A stretch of DNA of 64,000 bases from Sporosarcina psychrophila (lineage in GTDB: Bacteria > Bacillota > Bacilli > Bacillales_A > Planococcaceae), in contig NZ_CP014616.1 in assembly GCF_001590685.1 (NCBI RefSeq), forward strand, positions 3,533,001-3,597,000, read 5' to 3'. The notes below the pieces were generated by a model. It was not told the origin of the DNA. It worked only from the letters and a program-made list of their open reading frames with translations, and made no database searches. Numbering within the stretch: position 1 is the first letter of the stretch; each line of letters starts with the position of its first letter. The translations under genes and the position numbers were made by a program. This document shows, piece after piece, positions 26,564-37,260 of this stretch.

Positions 26564-29500
26564 TTATTCCCCCTGAATATTTATAGTCCTATGTCCGTCA
26601 AATAAATAAAGGACCATCTCTTTAATGTCGATTTTCACAATTTCTTCAATCGCTTTCTTGTACAGGTTCAACTGGATGCCATACCGGACCTGCATTTCTG
26701 CGTCGACTTCTTCATCAGAACCAAAGCGTCCGCTGACTCGGTCAGTTTTATAATCTAGCAGGACCCAACCATCTTGCTCTTCGAATAAACAATCCGCGAT
26801 CCCTTGCAATATTTGGTAATCCCCGTCGTTATCATCAAAAGCGTACGTAAACGGCAATTCGCGCTCTACTTTCTCAGCTTTCATAAGCCGTTTTGCAATC
26901 GACGTTTTGAAAAAATGTGCAACCGTATTGGCATCGACTGCAATCGCTTCTTCTGTAGTCAGTAACTGGCGGACCGTCAAATCTGTTAGGAGCTTCTCAA
27001 CATCAGTGACACTACTTTCTTTCTGGATATCGATATGCTGCATAATCGTATGCATCGCCGTCCCGACTTCCGCTGCAGATAGTGCCCGTGATTGCATGAA
27101 GGCTGGTCGATTATGGAGATATGCCGTACTGACATCCGCATTCGTAGACACAAACAAATCATCGTCCGCCTGTTGTTCTAGAATCGACAGCCGTTTCAAC
27201 TCACTGACCGTCTGTTTAGACCGTTTCGTTACCGATGGAAGATGTGGATATGTCGCGTCAAACCTGCGTTTCACTTCCAGCAACATCCCCTCGTCGACTT
27301 CTTCAATTGGAACGACATCCAATGATTTCACTGGTTCCTCATCGCTATCTCCAAGCTTACTAAATAATGCCGAAACAGGCAGCGCATCTATCTGCCAAAC
27401 TGAGGCATCGATTACAGACTGACCTCCCGGGATACTTCCGAATTTCGCAAATGCCGGATGTCTCGCGACTGCTGGACCAATCCAGTCTAAATAACCGTTT
27501 GCACGTGACCTCGTATACTCAGGCAACATCAGTTCAGGGTCGACTAGCTGGGCATCTTGCCATTTTACAATCGACTTTTCGATATCTTTTACGGAAGCAA
27601 TAATTTCAAGATGTTCTTTCGCCCGTGTCATAGCAACGTATAACACACGCATTTCTTCCGCACGCATTTCAAGTTCTTTCTTTTCCTTCATTGCAAGAAA
27701 CGGCAAGGATGTATAGGTAATCCGGTTGTCCGGATCAATCGCTTTCACTGCCAGACCAAAATGCTGGTCGAACAAATACGGTTCATTGAAATCCATCTTA
27801 TTGAATTTCCGACCCGCCCCTGCGATGAAAACGAAAGGAAACTCCAATCCTTTCGATGAATGGACGGTCATGATACGGACAACGTTTTCCTTTTCTGTTA
27901 GCGAACGTGCGGCACCGAGATCATCGCCCCGTTTTCGCATACGGTCAACGAAACGTAGAAAACGGAACAGCCCACGGAACGACGTTTTTTCATAATCGAT
28001 TGCACGGTCATGCAGCGCTCGTAGATTGGCCTGGCGCTGTTTACCATTTGCCATTGCACCGACCATTTCGTAGTAATGCGTATCGGAATAGACTTGCCAA
28101 ATTAGTTCGGACAACGAACCGCGTCGTGCCAAGTTACGCCAATCCTCGAACTGATTGAAAAACCGTAGCAGTTTTTCCTGTGTCGCTGTTGCAACACCTG
28201 CTCCGCCTGTTGTAACGAAACGCTTCAACGCTTCAAAGAACGGTTCGCTTTTTCCGGCAAGACGAATTTGTGCCAATTCATTTTCCGTCATGCCGATAAA
28301 CGGAGCACGGAGGACGGATGCAAGTGGAATATCCTGATAGGGATTATCGATGACACGCAATGTATTCAACATAATCATCACTTCTAACGCATCGAAATAA
28401 CCGCGTTTTAGTTCAGCATAGATTGGAATTTCCGCTAGTTTAAATTCCTCTGCGATTTCACCTGACCATGTCATTGAACGCATCAAAATAACAATATCTC
28501 TATATTCAAGTGGACGCTTTTTATCGCTGAATGCATCAGTTACTTCAGCGCCTGATGCAATCATATCCTGGATTTTTTTTATCATAAATCGTGCTTCCGC
28601 CTGCGAACTCTTCAAGCTTTGGCCTGCTAATTCCGTTGCATCGTCTAGCTCCTGCTCATCTTCCTCTTCTTCATAGAGCAACGTCAAACCAGCTGTTACG
28701 GCTTTTTCAGGATAGTTAGCGCCATATTTCAACGCCGCCGCATCATCGTATTCAATTTCTCCGACACGCGCGCCCATCACTTGTGAAAAGACGAAATTTG
28801 TCGCATCGAGCACTTCTTTACGACTTCTGAAGTTGGCATTCAAATCGATTTTCAAGCCTTGATGGCCATCCGTTGCCGTAAATCGATTGTATTTACCAAG
28901 AAACAGCATCGGTTCAGCAAGACGGAAGCGGTAAATTGACTGTTTTACATCGCCAACCATGAACAGATTGCCATCCTCTTCCCCGCCGCGCTTAACGAGC
29001 TGGATAATCGTCTCCTGCAACATATTGACATCCTGGTATTCATCGACAAGAACTTCTGAAAAGCGATTTTTGTAGTCAACTGCGATATCAGAAGGCACCA
29101 GTTCTCCATCTTGAACATTCGATAAAATCCGTAGCGCATAATGCTCTAAATCTGAGAAATCGACAATCCCTCGGTCAATTTTCACTTGTTCAAAACGCCT
29201 GCCGAAGTCGATCACTAAGTCAATGAGCGTATGCATGGTCGTCGCCATCAAGCGAATTTCATCCAATAAACGGGCTGGTGTTCTCGTGAAATAAGATTCT
29301 TTCAACGTATTAATAATTTTCTTCACCGCATCACGCAGCGCTTTCGCTCGTTTTGCAAGTTCTTCATCACACGAATCTTTGCGGATTGTCCCCGCCTTTG
29401 CCCATTTGAGAGAGCCAAAAAATGCGTACATTTCTTCCCATGTACCATCCGTGATGCGTCGAATTGCTTCATTAATCCACATCAAATCTGCTTCAGCCGT

Positions 29501-30274
29501 AGCAGCAAGTGGTTCCGGCCCGTCCACCATCAGCGCAATGTTTCGCATATCGCCAGTTAACGCCGCCGCTTCTTCAAGCGTATGGAGAATAGCCGTTTTC
29601 AGCGGTTCGATAAATTCAAGATCATCGATAGAAGCTTGGTCACCTATTTCATATTGCATGGGAATTTCGCGCAACCATTGTTCCGGTACCGGATGAACGC
29701 GGGAATAATCATACAAGCGGTCAATCAGTGTTTCGATGGACTGATCGTTGCGGTCAGACGTAAAACTATCTGCTAGCCGGTACATTGCTTCCGGATTTTC
29801 CGCACTATAAGCATCTTCAAGGACAGCCCCAATTGTATCGTCACTTAACAGCGCCGCTTCCGTACTATCCGCAATCCGGAATCCCGGGTCGATATCGATT
29901 AAATAAGCATATTGTCCAACGACGTTCATACAAAATGAGTGCAGTGTGGAAATCTGTGCTTTGTTCAATAAATTCAACTGCCTGCGCAAGTGGACGGATT
30001 CCGGCCTTGCAGCAATCGCTTCTTCCAACGCTTCCGCCATCCTGTGTCGCATCTCTGCAGCAGAGGCATTGGTAAATGTCACAACGAGCAGTTCATCGAC
30101 ATCGATTGGATTATTTTCATCCAGTACTTTTTCAATCATTCGTGTGATTAACACTTTCGTTTTCCCCGAACCAGCGGCAGCGGAAACGAGAATATCTTTC
30201 CCTGTCGCCCAAATTGCTTTCCACTGGGCGTCAGTAAATGTTAGTCCCTCAGGTTTCACGGGTATGTGCATCAT
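26564..30274 (-). CDS. addA: AddA helicase-nuclease subunit
   Basis: 1236 residues. UvrD-like helicase of the AddAB complex, which processes double-strand ends for RecA. Walker A is AAAGSGKTKVL (about 34), motif II is VDEYQDVN, and AMTRAKEHL is motif VI-like. The C-terminal RecB-type nuclease carries LQGIADCLFEEQDGW and LLDYKTD with the catalytic Asp/Lys. It overlaps addB by 26 bp; both enzymes of the pair are intact. RBS GGAGGTGGGGG precedes the two ATGs. Confidence 0.96.
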   Translation of the reverse strand: MMHIPVKPEGLTFTDAQWKAIWATGKDILVSAAAGSGKTKVLITRMIEKVLDENNPIDVDELLVVTFTNASAAEMRHRMAEALEEAIAARPESVHLRRQLNLLNKAQISTLHSFCMNVVGQYAYLIDIDPGFRIADSTEAALLSDDTIGAVLEDAYSAENPEAMYRLADSFTSDRNDQSIETLIDRLYDYSRVHPVPEQWLREIPMQYEIGDQASIDDLEFIEPLKTAILHTLEEAAALTGDMRNIALMVDGPEPLAATAEADLMWINEAIRRITDGTWEEMYAFFGSLKWAKAGTIRKDSCDEELAKRAKALRDAVKKIINTLKESYFTRTPARLLDEIRLMATTMHTLIDLVIDFGRRFEQVKIDRGIVDFSDLEHYALRILSNVQDGELVPSDIAVDYKNRFSEVLVDEYQDVNMLQETIIQLVKRGGEEDGNLFMVGDVKQSIYRFRLAEPMLFLGKYNRFTATDGHQGLKIDLNANFRSRKEVLDATNFVFSQVMGARVGEIEYDDAAALKYGANYPEKAVTAGLTLLYEEEEDEQELDDATELAGQSLKSSQAEARFMIKKIQDMIASGAEVTDAFSDKKRPLEYRDIVILMRSMTWSGEIAEEFKLAEIPIYAELKRGYFDALEVMIMLNTLRVIDNPYQDIPLASVLRAPFIGMTENELAQIRLAGKSEPFFEALKRFVTTGGAGVATATQEKLLRFFNQFEDWRNLARRGSLSELIWQVYSDTHYYEMVGAMANGKQRQANLRALHDRAIDYEKTSFRGLFRFLRFVDRMRKRGDDLGAARSLTEKENVVRIMTVHSSKGLEFPFVFIAGAGRKFNKMDFNEPYLFDQHFGLAVKAIDPDNRITYTSLPFLAMKEKKELEMRAEEMRVLYVAMTRAKEHLEIIASVKDIEKSIVKWQDAQLVDPELMLPEYTRSRANGYLDWIGPAVARHPAFAKFGSIPGGQSVIDASVWQIDALPVSALFSKLGDSDEEPVKSLDVVPIEEVDEGMLLEVKRRFDATYPHLPSVTKRSKQTVSELKRLSILEQQADDDLFVSTNADVSTAYLHNRPAFMQSRALSAAEVGTAMHTIMQHIDIQKESSVTDVEKLLTDLTVRQLLTTEEAIAVDANTVAHFFKTSIAKRLMKAEKVERELPFTYAFDDNDGDYQILQGIADCLFEEQDGWVLLDYKTDRVSGRFGSDEEVDAEMQVRYGIQLNLYKKAIEEIVKIDIKEMVLYLFDGHRTINIQGE

Positions 30275-33200
30275 CCCCCACCTCCTTACGCATTTTATCG
30301 AGAGTTAATTCTGGGTCCATTTCGGCATAAGACCGATGCTCTGCTGACGGATCTGTTTGATCGAACTGACAAACGGATCGATACGAACAAAACTCGCATG
30401 GCATTTTATTTTTTAATTTATAGGGATAGACGCGGGTATCGCCCGCAAGCATGGCATCTCCGGCTTTTTGATGGCGCGTTCTGACAAACGACCGCATCAT
30501 CTGCAAATCATCGGATGACAATACTTTTGACGTTTTCGCAAAAGTTCCATCCGTTTTAATCGAGGCTGGCACGATTGAAGAGGATCTGCCAATATCAGCA
30601 TCCATGCCGATGACAACTTCCTGATTATCGAGCAAATAGCCTCTCATCTTATAGGATTTCGCGATTTCCGCTTCAAGGAGTGCAGGTGTTAATTCGGAAC
30701 CGGAGCGGATCATCGGGTTATGAATATGCATATACAAAATGCCCGCTGGATCCGCATGTATTCCGAGCCATTCGTCTGCATTTTCTAGCGCTACGTCAAG
30801 ATAGGTCATCATTTGCAAGGACAAGCCGTAATAGACTTCTGTTAAATCAAGGCTTTTGGCAGATGATTTGTAATCGACAACACGGACATAGTTTTTACCG
30901 CCAATTTCGGTCGCATCGACACGGTCAATTCGGCCACGCAGTTTCATCGAATCACCACGGCGCAATGGAATTTCAAGCGCTGGCAGTTCTTCGCCGGGTC
31001 CAAATCCTGCCTCAATGGCAACCGGTTTGAATACCGTCGATTTGGCCTGCGTACTAAGGGAATAAATTGTTCGCTGAATAATATGCATGAGCTTACGTTT
31101 AATATAAACATAACGATTCGTTGATAATAGTATTCGATTAAAGAAGTAAGGAGAAATATCTTCCACCGCTGCTCTCGCAAGCTTCCAACATTCTTCGCGC
31201 GTCAGCTCTGCCCACGACTTATCGAGGCGCATTGTTTCATCGGACACCCATTTTAAAGCCGCGTGAAATAAATCCCCGATAGCCGGTGCTTCCAGCGTAA
31301 ATTCTGTCCGTTCGCGCAAACCAAGTCCAAACGAGGCGTAATGCTGGAACGGACAGCTGTAATAGGATTCAATGCGTGACACACTGGAAACAAATGACTC
31401 CCCGTACAACCCTTCCGTTATCTCTGGACGCAGTCGTTCCGCCCCATTCTTCGCGTTCATCGGGCGAATGATATGACTGATGACAGACGACCAATACGGA
31501 TCCTCGTCGTAATACGCCATCACTGCACGCCATTCACGTTCCAACACACCCGACTGTTCCGCCTCTTTCAACTTCATTGATACATAAGGAAGTGCCGAAC
31601 GCGGGTGGCTAATGTAATCGAATTGATTGGCTTCTAGCGACAATTCGGATGGATCCGTTACCGCTATTTTAGTTTCAGTTCCTGGCAGCATTTGCGCAAT
31701 TCTCGTAATATACAACGACGGAATAAGTGCTTTCCCTTCCTCGTCTGCAATTGGATACGACACATATAATTTTTCGCGCGGTGCCGTAAATGCACGATAG
31801 GCCATATACGTTTCATCCATCAATTTCATCTTCGACGTTGGAGCTAGTTCAAAGCCGATTTCCGAGAACCATTCACGGTCGGCATCTGACAGAAGCCCTT
31901 CATTGTCAACCCGCTTCGGCATGACGCCATCGTTCACCCCAAGGACAAATACAGCGTCAATTTCCATTAAGCTTGAAACTTCGACAGTCGACACCGTCAC
32001 TTGGTCGAGCGACGGCGGAATGCGAGCAAATTCGAGTGAATCAAATCCTTCATCCAAAATCCGAGCTGCTTCTACAGCATCCATTTTTTTATCGCCGAAC
32101 ATAAGGACGAACTGATCTAGTACATTAATCCAGCCGTTCCAAGCTTGTTCATGTTCCGTTGCGCCAAGTAATCGTCCTGCACGCTCTTCTTCCGCACGCA
32201 GATCGATGATTTTATCATAGACATTTAAGTTTTCCATGAATAAAAACAGCGCTTCCGCGACATCACGTCCCGTTTTGGACCGTTTCAAACGTTTTTCAAA
32301 ATCAGTAAGCGGATCCCGAATTTCATCACGAATCACATGCAGTTCTTGCTCCATCGCGATTTCTTCGTCGGTTTGCACATTTGAATGCAATTCAAGACCG
32401 CGGTATTTTTTCACGCGCCAACGGCTGTCATCGAACCAACGCTGTCCGTAAATCCCATGTGCAAGAACATAGTTTTCGAGTCTATCTGCTCGATCACGCC
32501 ATAATAACTTGGTTTCTCGGTGTGGGAAAAAGAGATCTGTTTTTACTGCGCGGAACACCGATTCATATGACCAACCCGTTGTCACCGCTTCTAACACCGA
32601 ACGTGAAAACTCGATAAGCGGATGATGCAACATCGGTTTCTTCTGGCTGATGAACACCGGAATATCATAATGTGGAAAAATGGTCTCAATCAATTCATCA
32701 TATTTTTCAGGCTGCCTGTACAAAATTGAAACGTCTTTGTAACGCTTGCCTGCAATCATTAACTCACGGATTGTACGCGCCACTGAGTGGATTTCCGCAC
32801 GACGGTCCGCTGCTTCAATCAAGACCACATTGCCAGCTGACGGTTGTTGCTTCGCAGGATAGTGGTCGAATTCCGCTTCAAAATGTTTTAAGTCTTCATT
32901 TTGATAACGTGGCGAATTCGCCAAATGGACATCTTCCTCTACTTCCACCGATTCAGCACGTGCCAGTTCACGCAATTTGAGGGAGGTCCTTACGGGATTG
33001 AAAAATAATTCATGGTCCGCAAACCCTGTGAGAGCGCCTTCCATCGGCAACACAACTGTCAGTCGATTGGCGTGTTTCATCAGTTCCGTGACTATTTCAT
33101 ATTCCCGCGTCGTGAAATTTTCAAAACCGTCGATATAAATATCTGCCCCTTTTAACAGGTCTGAATGGGCAATTTGTGAAGCAAGTAGAGCCAAGTGTCC

Positions 33201-33746
33201 TTCACTATCGACATAAGTTGTACCCAGCTTTTCTTCAATTTTTGTCAGCAATAATGACAAGTCTTCCGCTTTGTCGAGCAATGTGCGTGGTGCACCTGTT
33301 GAAGCTAGTGCATCATGGAGATTGCTCATCGTTTGATGGTCGAGGCAATAGCGACTAAACTCCTTCAGCAAGTCCCCAATTTGTTCCGTGAATCCACGTT
33401 TATTAGCCGCTTGTCGGAACAATTTGAACTGGTCCCGATTGTCTTCTAAAACGCTTCGTACAAGCATCCTGTACCCGAAACCATCTATTTCCTTGCGCGT
33501 AATGCCACCTGTTTCCTGCAGCACACGCCATGCCAACCGCTTGAACGTCAATACTTGTGCACGGATAATCCCTTTTAATCCGAAATTAACGGACAAGCTA
33601 TGCTCCATCGAAAACGACATCTGGTCAGGCACAATGACAATAACAGGCGCTCCCATTGGATCTCGTTCCAATTCAGCAGCCATCTCCCGCTCAATGAACG
33701 TCGTCTTTCCAGCGCCCGATCTACCGGTTATGAAACGTAGTGACAT
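30249..33746 (-). CDS. addB: AddB helicase-nuclease subunit
   Basis: 1165 residues. It provides the second nuclease and the Chi-recognition scaffold of AddAB. N-terminal Walker A is GRSGAGKTTF. The nuclease domain has GRIDRVDATEIGG and VVDYKSSAK. The Fe-S staple cysteines are visible: one in YYSCPFQHYASFG and three in PCEFCSYRSVCQFD near the end. It is first in the addB-addA operon with an AAGGAGGA RBS; the promoter is not clear. Confidence 0.96.
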   Translation of the reverse strand: MSLRFITGRSGAGKTTFIEREMAAELERDPMGAPVIVIVPDQMSFSMEHSLSVNFGLKGIIRAQVLTFKRLAWRVLQETGGITRKEIDGFGYRMLVRSVLEDNRDQFKLFRQAANKRGFTEQIGDLLKEFSRYCLDHQTMSNLHDALASTGAPRTLLDKAEDLSLLLTKIEEKLGTTYVDSEGHLALLASQIAHSDLLKGADIYIDGFENFTTREYEIVTELMKHANRLTVVLPMEGALTGFADHELFFNPVRTSLKLRELARAESVEVEEDVHLANSPRYQNEDLKHFEAEFDHYPAKQQPSAGNVVLIEAADRRAEIHSVARTIRELMIAGKRYKDVSILYRQPEKYDELIETIFPHYDIPVFISQKKPMLHHPLIEFSRSVLEAVTTGWSYESVFRAVKTDLFFPHRETKLLWRDRADRLENYVLAHGIYGQRWFDDSRWRVKKYRGLELHSNVQTDEEIAMEQELHVIRDEIRDPLTDFEKRLKRSKTGRDVAEALFLFMENLNVYDKIIDLRAEEERAGRLLGATEHEQAWNGWINVLDQFVLMFGDKKMDAVEAARILDEGFDSLEFARIPPSLDQVTVSTVEVSSLMEIDAVFVLGVNDGVMPKRVDNEGLLSDADREWFSEIGFELAPTSKMKLMDETYMAYRAFTAPREKLYVSYPIADEEGKALIPSLYITRIAQMLPGTETKIAVTDPSELSLEANQFDYISHPRSALPYVSMKLKEAEQSGVLEREWRAVMAYYDEDPYWSSVISHIIRPMNAKNGAERLRPEITEGLYGESFVSSVSRIESYYSCPFQHYASFGLGLRERTEFTLEAPAIGDLFHAALKWVSDETMRLDKSWAELTREECWKLARAAVEDISPYFFNRILLSTNRYVYIKRKLMHIIQRTIYSLSTQAKSTVFKPVAIEAGFGPGEELPALEIPLRRGDSMKLRGRIDRVDATEIGGKNYVRVVDYKSSAKSLDLTEVYYGLSLQMMTYLDVALENADEWLGIHADPAGILYMHIHNPMIRSGSELTPALLEAEIAKSYKMRGYLLDNQEVVIGMDADIGRSSSIVPASIKTDGTFAKTSKVLSSDDLQMMRSFVRTRHQKAGDAMLAGDTRVYPYKLKNKMPCEFCSYRSVCQFDQTDPSAEHRSYAEMDPELTLDKMRKEVGDDAHTRET

Positions 33747-34188
33747 TTTGCGTCCTCCTTTTAATGAATGTAGGTTATTTATTTCTATCCTAGTTGAACA
33801 TTTAGTCTAGAAACGCCTTCGCTGGGTGGTCTATCTTAGAAAGCGCATTTCATTGTCGGAGATAAGACCTGTAGTATGTAGTGCGTCTTTCTTCAATGAA
33901 ATTAGTATCAAATAGTAATCACATTATTATTTCAGTCTATACATCTCAGAATAATAACTCTACCGATAATGTACACGCTAGCGCAGGCGCGGCAAAGGCA
34001 TCCCCAAAGCGCTAAGCGATCTACAAACCACACTCCGGGTCACAACTCTCTCATTATTGCGCGCCGCAGCAGATTCAACAGGATTCTTTAATTAAAATGT
34101 AACTAGCTAAAATCCCCTGTAACCCTTTCTTTCTATTGTACAGAAATAGTAGGACTTAGCATAACGATGTCTACGGCTTCTATTTATC
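33747..34188. other. Intergenic region without recognised feature
   Basis: About 440 bp between the addB start and the terminator of the GGDEF gene. I see no gene, array or strong hairpin. It probably holds the addB promoter. Confidence 0.5.
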
Positions 34189-34217
34189 AAAAAAACCCAA
34201 CCTATTGAGCGGTTGGG
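34189..34217 (-). terminator. Terminator of the rsbQ-GGDEF operon
   Basis: On the minus strand CCCAACC and GGTTGGG surround an 8-base loop, followed by TTTTTTT. Confidence 0.9.
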
Positions 34218-34245
34218 CTGCTTCTTTTTCGATTGGCTGTCCATG

Positions 34246-35220
34246 TTACAACTGAAGTGCATGTGTGACCTGATTGCGACCGCTTTCTTTGGATGAATAA
34301 AGTGCTTGATCCGCTTTGGATTGGAGAGTGGTTTCAGTGTCTCCTTTTTTCATAGTTGCTATGCCGATACTAATTGTAATTGGGATTTCTCCCAAAGAAG
34401 TACTTTCGATATATGATCGAATCCCTTCTGCAAAAGTTAGCGCACCATGTTCGTCCATGCGCGGAAGAATCAATGCAAATTCTTCCCCTCCATAACGGGC
34501 AGCGATATTGCCTTCTTCGCATGCAGTCTTCAAACGTTGTGCCAACTTCTGCAGGACCCTGTCACCCATCAAATGTCCGTACGTATCATTAACCTTCTTA
34601 AAATGATCAATATCAAGTAGCACTAGTGACAGTGGTTGTGCTGTTATTGCACTTGCGGCGATGTTCGTAGCCAAATCTTCTTGATAACTACGCCGATTTT
34701 TAAGACCGGTTAATTCATCTGTCTCGGCTAAAATCTGCAGCTGGGCGTTCAGTTCTTGAAGTTCTGTTTGCTTACTTTTCAAATCCTTTTGTAGCTGATT
34801 AAGCTCAGCAATGGTCTCACTTTTTATCCTAACGGCCTCTTCAGAAGCTTTTTTAGCTTCAAGTAGTTGGAGCTCATACTCGGTGCGACGATGCATTTGA
34901 GTAATAATAATTTCATTTACCTGCATCCCGCTTCGATTCTTGCGCAAAGCATTGATGAGCACAGGAATCTCTTGATCGCTTTTCGACTTGAGGGTGAGAT
35001 ACATTTCATCCACCTTTTTATGTAATCTGATCATCGGAAAAAAATAAAGTTGGTAAAAGAGCCGGCTAGGGACTGTCAAGATTAAGTTGACATGCCTTCC
35101 CTGTACGTCGACAAGGTCACCCCCTAGTAATTGAAGTAAGGTTTCATTGATCGTCAATATTGTTCCGTCATCGGCAAGTGAGAGATAGCCGCACGGTGCA
35201 TAGTTCAATTGTTCATCCAT
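34246..35220 (-). CDS. PAS-GGDEF diguanylate cyclase
   Basis: 324 residues: a PAS domain (about 1-115, APCGYLSLADDGTILTINET), a coiled-coil linker (about 118-165) and a GGDEF domain (about 168-320). The linker leads into DELTGLKNRRSY, the substrate region has DIDHFKKVNDTYGH, and the signature is GGEEF, so it should be active and make c-di-GMP. No RxxD inhibitory site is evident. It lies 20 bp downstream of an RsbQ-like hydrolase. In B. subtilis RsbQ works with RsbP, a PAS-phosphatase; here the output domain is GGDEF instead, suggesting that a hydrolase-derived signal feeds c-di-GMP. Confidence 0.92.
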   Translation of the reverse strand: MDEQLNYAPCGYLSLADDGTILTINETLLQLLGGDLVDVQGRHVNLILTVPSRLFYQLYFFPMIRLHKKVDEMYLTLKSKSDQEIPVLINALRKNRSGMQVNEIIITQMHRRTEYELQLLEAKKASEEAVRIKSETIAELNQLQKDLKSKQTELQELNAQLQILAETDELTGLKNRRSYQEDLATNIAASAITAQPLSLVLLDIDHFKKVNDTYGHLMGDRVLQKLAQRLKTACEEGNIAARYGGEEFALILPRMDEHGALTFAEGIRSYIESTSLGEIPITISIGIATMKKGDTETTLQSKADQALYSSKESGRNQVTHALQL

Positions 35221-35240
35221 ACGAAAATCTACTCCTTAAC

Positions 35241-36050
35241 TCATCTGCTAGCTGATAAATACTCGCAAATCAGGCGAATCGTTTCTTCCGGATGGCTCAT
35301 GTGAGGACAATGCCCCGTTGCCTGCATTAGTCTCAATGTACTTCCTGACAGATGGCGGTGAATATAGTCACCGACTTCAATTGGAGCAATTGTATCTTCT
35401 GAACACATCATAATTAAGGATGGAACCACCACTTTCTTCAAATCTTCCCGGTTATCAGAGAAGAAGGTGGTCTTTGCAAACTGGCTAGCGATAATTGGGT
35501 CCGTTGAACAAAAGCTTTCTTCCAATTCTTTAAACAGCTCCGGACGTTCAGGGTTTCCCATAATAACTTGCGAAAAATTGTTTGCCCATCCAATATAATT
35601 CATATCCATCATGTCAAGTAATCCCTCAAGATCCACCTTCTCGAATCCCCCCATGTAATCAGGAGGATCATTCAAATAACAAGGCGAGGGGCCAATCATG
35701 ATTAGACGCTCAAAATACTCGGGTTTTTGAATAGATGCCAACATGCCAATCATACGGCCAACTGAATGTCCTACTAAAACTACATTTTCAAAATTTAATG
35801 TTGCACAAATGTCAAGAACATCTCGTGAATAACCATGAAGATCGCTATATTTACTAGTACTGTAAGCATTCGTATCTGACTTCCCCGATCCTACGTGATC
35901 AAAAAGGACAACCCGATATTCCTTTTCAAAGAAAGGTGCCACAAACCTCCAAATATTTTGGTCACATCCGAATCCTGGAACAAAAATGATTGTCTTTGTA
36001 CCTCCACCAGTAACATTCACATTGTTACGCTTGAGAATATTTTCTTCCAT
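35241..36050 (-). CDS. RsbQ-like alpha/beta hydrolase
   Basis: 269 residues, very similar along its length to B. subtilis RsbQ ([73 protein letters not shown]). The triad is Ser in [10 protein letters not shown], Asp in CSEDTIAP and His in [11 protein letters not shown]. RsbQ is needed for energy-stress activation of sigma-B through the PAS domain of RsbP and is related to the plant karrikin/strigolactone receptors. The partner here is a PAS-GGDEF protein. I infer that it produces or presents a small molecule to that PAS domain. Confidence 0.88.
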   Translation of the reverse strand: MEENILKRNNVNVTGGGTKTIIFVPGFGCDQNIWRFVAPFFEKEYRVVLFDHVGSGKSDTNAYSTSKYSDLHGYSRDVLDICATLNFENVVLVGHSVGRMIGMLASIQKPEYFERLIMIGPSPCYLNDPPDYMGGFEKVDLEGLLDMMDMNYIGWANNFSQVIMGNPERPELFKELEESFCSTDPIIASQFAKTTFFSDNREDLKKVVVPSLIMMCSEDTIAPIEVGDYIHRHLSGSTLRLMQATGHCPHMSHPEETIRLICEYLSASR

Positions 36051-36401
36051 AAGATAACCCCTTTTATCCGAAAATCAATATAAGCAAATAGCATAGATAT
36101 TGTTTTTCTATCGACCGACAAATTCATTACATGTAAATAGTATTATATAACCACAATAAAGTCATTCCCTTTATAAAACAAGTTATAAACACCTACAATC
36201 AATTCCCTTTAGCAAAACAAAAAATAGGGGACGTCCATTTGTAATCAGTTAATTTGTGTCAACTTCAATTCTTGAACGGCCTCGATGGTAGGTCGGAAAC
36301 TAAATTATTGTCGTCTAACTCATATTGATGAACACGTTTTATCTCCCCGAACAATGTATTGGCTAATACTGTTTGGATGAAAGTCTGTGATTCATACCAC
36401 T

Positions 36402-36454
36402 AAAAAAAACCTATCATCCCTACTTTACTTGATGTCTAAGATAGGGATGACAGG
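36402..36454 (-). terminator. Terminator of the TVP38 gene
   Basis: On the minus strand CCTGTCATCCCTAT pairs with GTAGGGATGATAGG over a long loop, followed by TTTTTTTTA. The rest of 36051-36401 shows nothing I can name. Confidence 0.7.
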
Positions 36455-36479
36455 AACCATTTCACATAATAGGGAGTGA

Positions 36480-37103
36480 TTACTTGTCATTACGCGAAGC
36501 GGCAGATGCACGGAAATCGGCCTCCACTTTTGAATTCAGCCTGCGCTCAAAATATTTGCCCACGAGCCATAGTAAAAAGATGACGACTACGACAATCGCA
36601 GTTCGAATTGGATTCGTGAATAACGCTTTTATGTCATAGCCGATATAACTAATCATGAAAATCATGACAAACTTTCCAGCCATAAGCGTGATTAAATAAT
36701 TCTTTTTCTTCATATCAGATAGGCCTGCAACAAGATTGACGAGTGCGGACGGTGTAAACGGGAAACACAGGAATAAAAATAAGGGTCCGAAACCGTTTCT
36801 CTCCACCCACTTGATTAATTTTTGAATACGTGCGCTTTTAGTCAAGAAATTAAGTAACCGATTGCGTCCATATTTTCGGATGATCAAAAATACAGCATAA
36901 GAACCCACAACAGTTCCCGCCCATGACAGAAGGAATCCATACCAAAGACCGTAAGCGCCTGCATTCGCCAGAACAAATGCAAAGAGCGGAAGAAACGGTA
37001 GAAATGACTCGATAAATGGCAGTAATAGCCCAAGAAACGGCCCAAGTGATTTATAGTGTTGTGCTAATTCGATTATTTTATCAGGATTCATCCACTCATT
37101 CAT
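36480..37103 (-). CDS. TVP38/TMEM64 (DedA-like) membrane protein
   Basis: 207 residues from the ATG at 37103 (GAGG nine bases upstream); the longer open frame upstream is not family-like and overlaps azlC. The family pattern is LGPFLGLLLPFIESFLPFLP (about 20-39), then WAGTVVGSYAVFLIIRKYGR and PFTPSALVNLVAGLSDMK. There are about five membrane segments. TVP38/DedA proteins are thought to move lipids across membranes; no specific role can be given. It is divergent from azlC, with about 150 bp between. Confidence 0.85.
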   Translation of the reverse strand: MNEWMNPDKIIELAQHYKSLGPFLGLLLPFIESFLPFLPLFAFVLANAGAYGLWYGFLLSWAGTVVGSYAVFLIIRKYGRNRLLNFLTKSARIQKLIKWVERNGFGPLFLFLCFPFTPSALVNLVAGLSDMKKKNYLITLMAGKFVMIFMISYIGYDIKALFTNPIRTAIVVVVIFLLWLVGKYFERRLNSKVEADFRASAASRNDK

Positions 37104-37260
37104 TAGTAACAACCTCAATTCAAAAACTTTTTTCGTCAGGCTTTCTACTTTTTGATTACATAAAAATACCCCGTATTTAGAGTTTTCCTTTAAATATGAA
37201 CATTTAAACCCTGAAGTATAGTATAATCGCTTAAATATACTTTGGGAAGATGTGAATACA

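Noticed and set aside
26907..27422. 171-codon frame antisense to addA
   Set aside because: Shadow frame: low-complexity Ser-rich translation and the real gene spans it completely.
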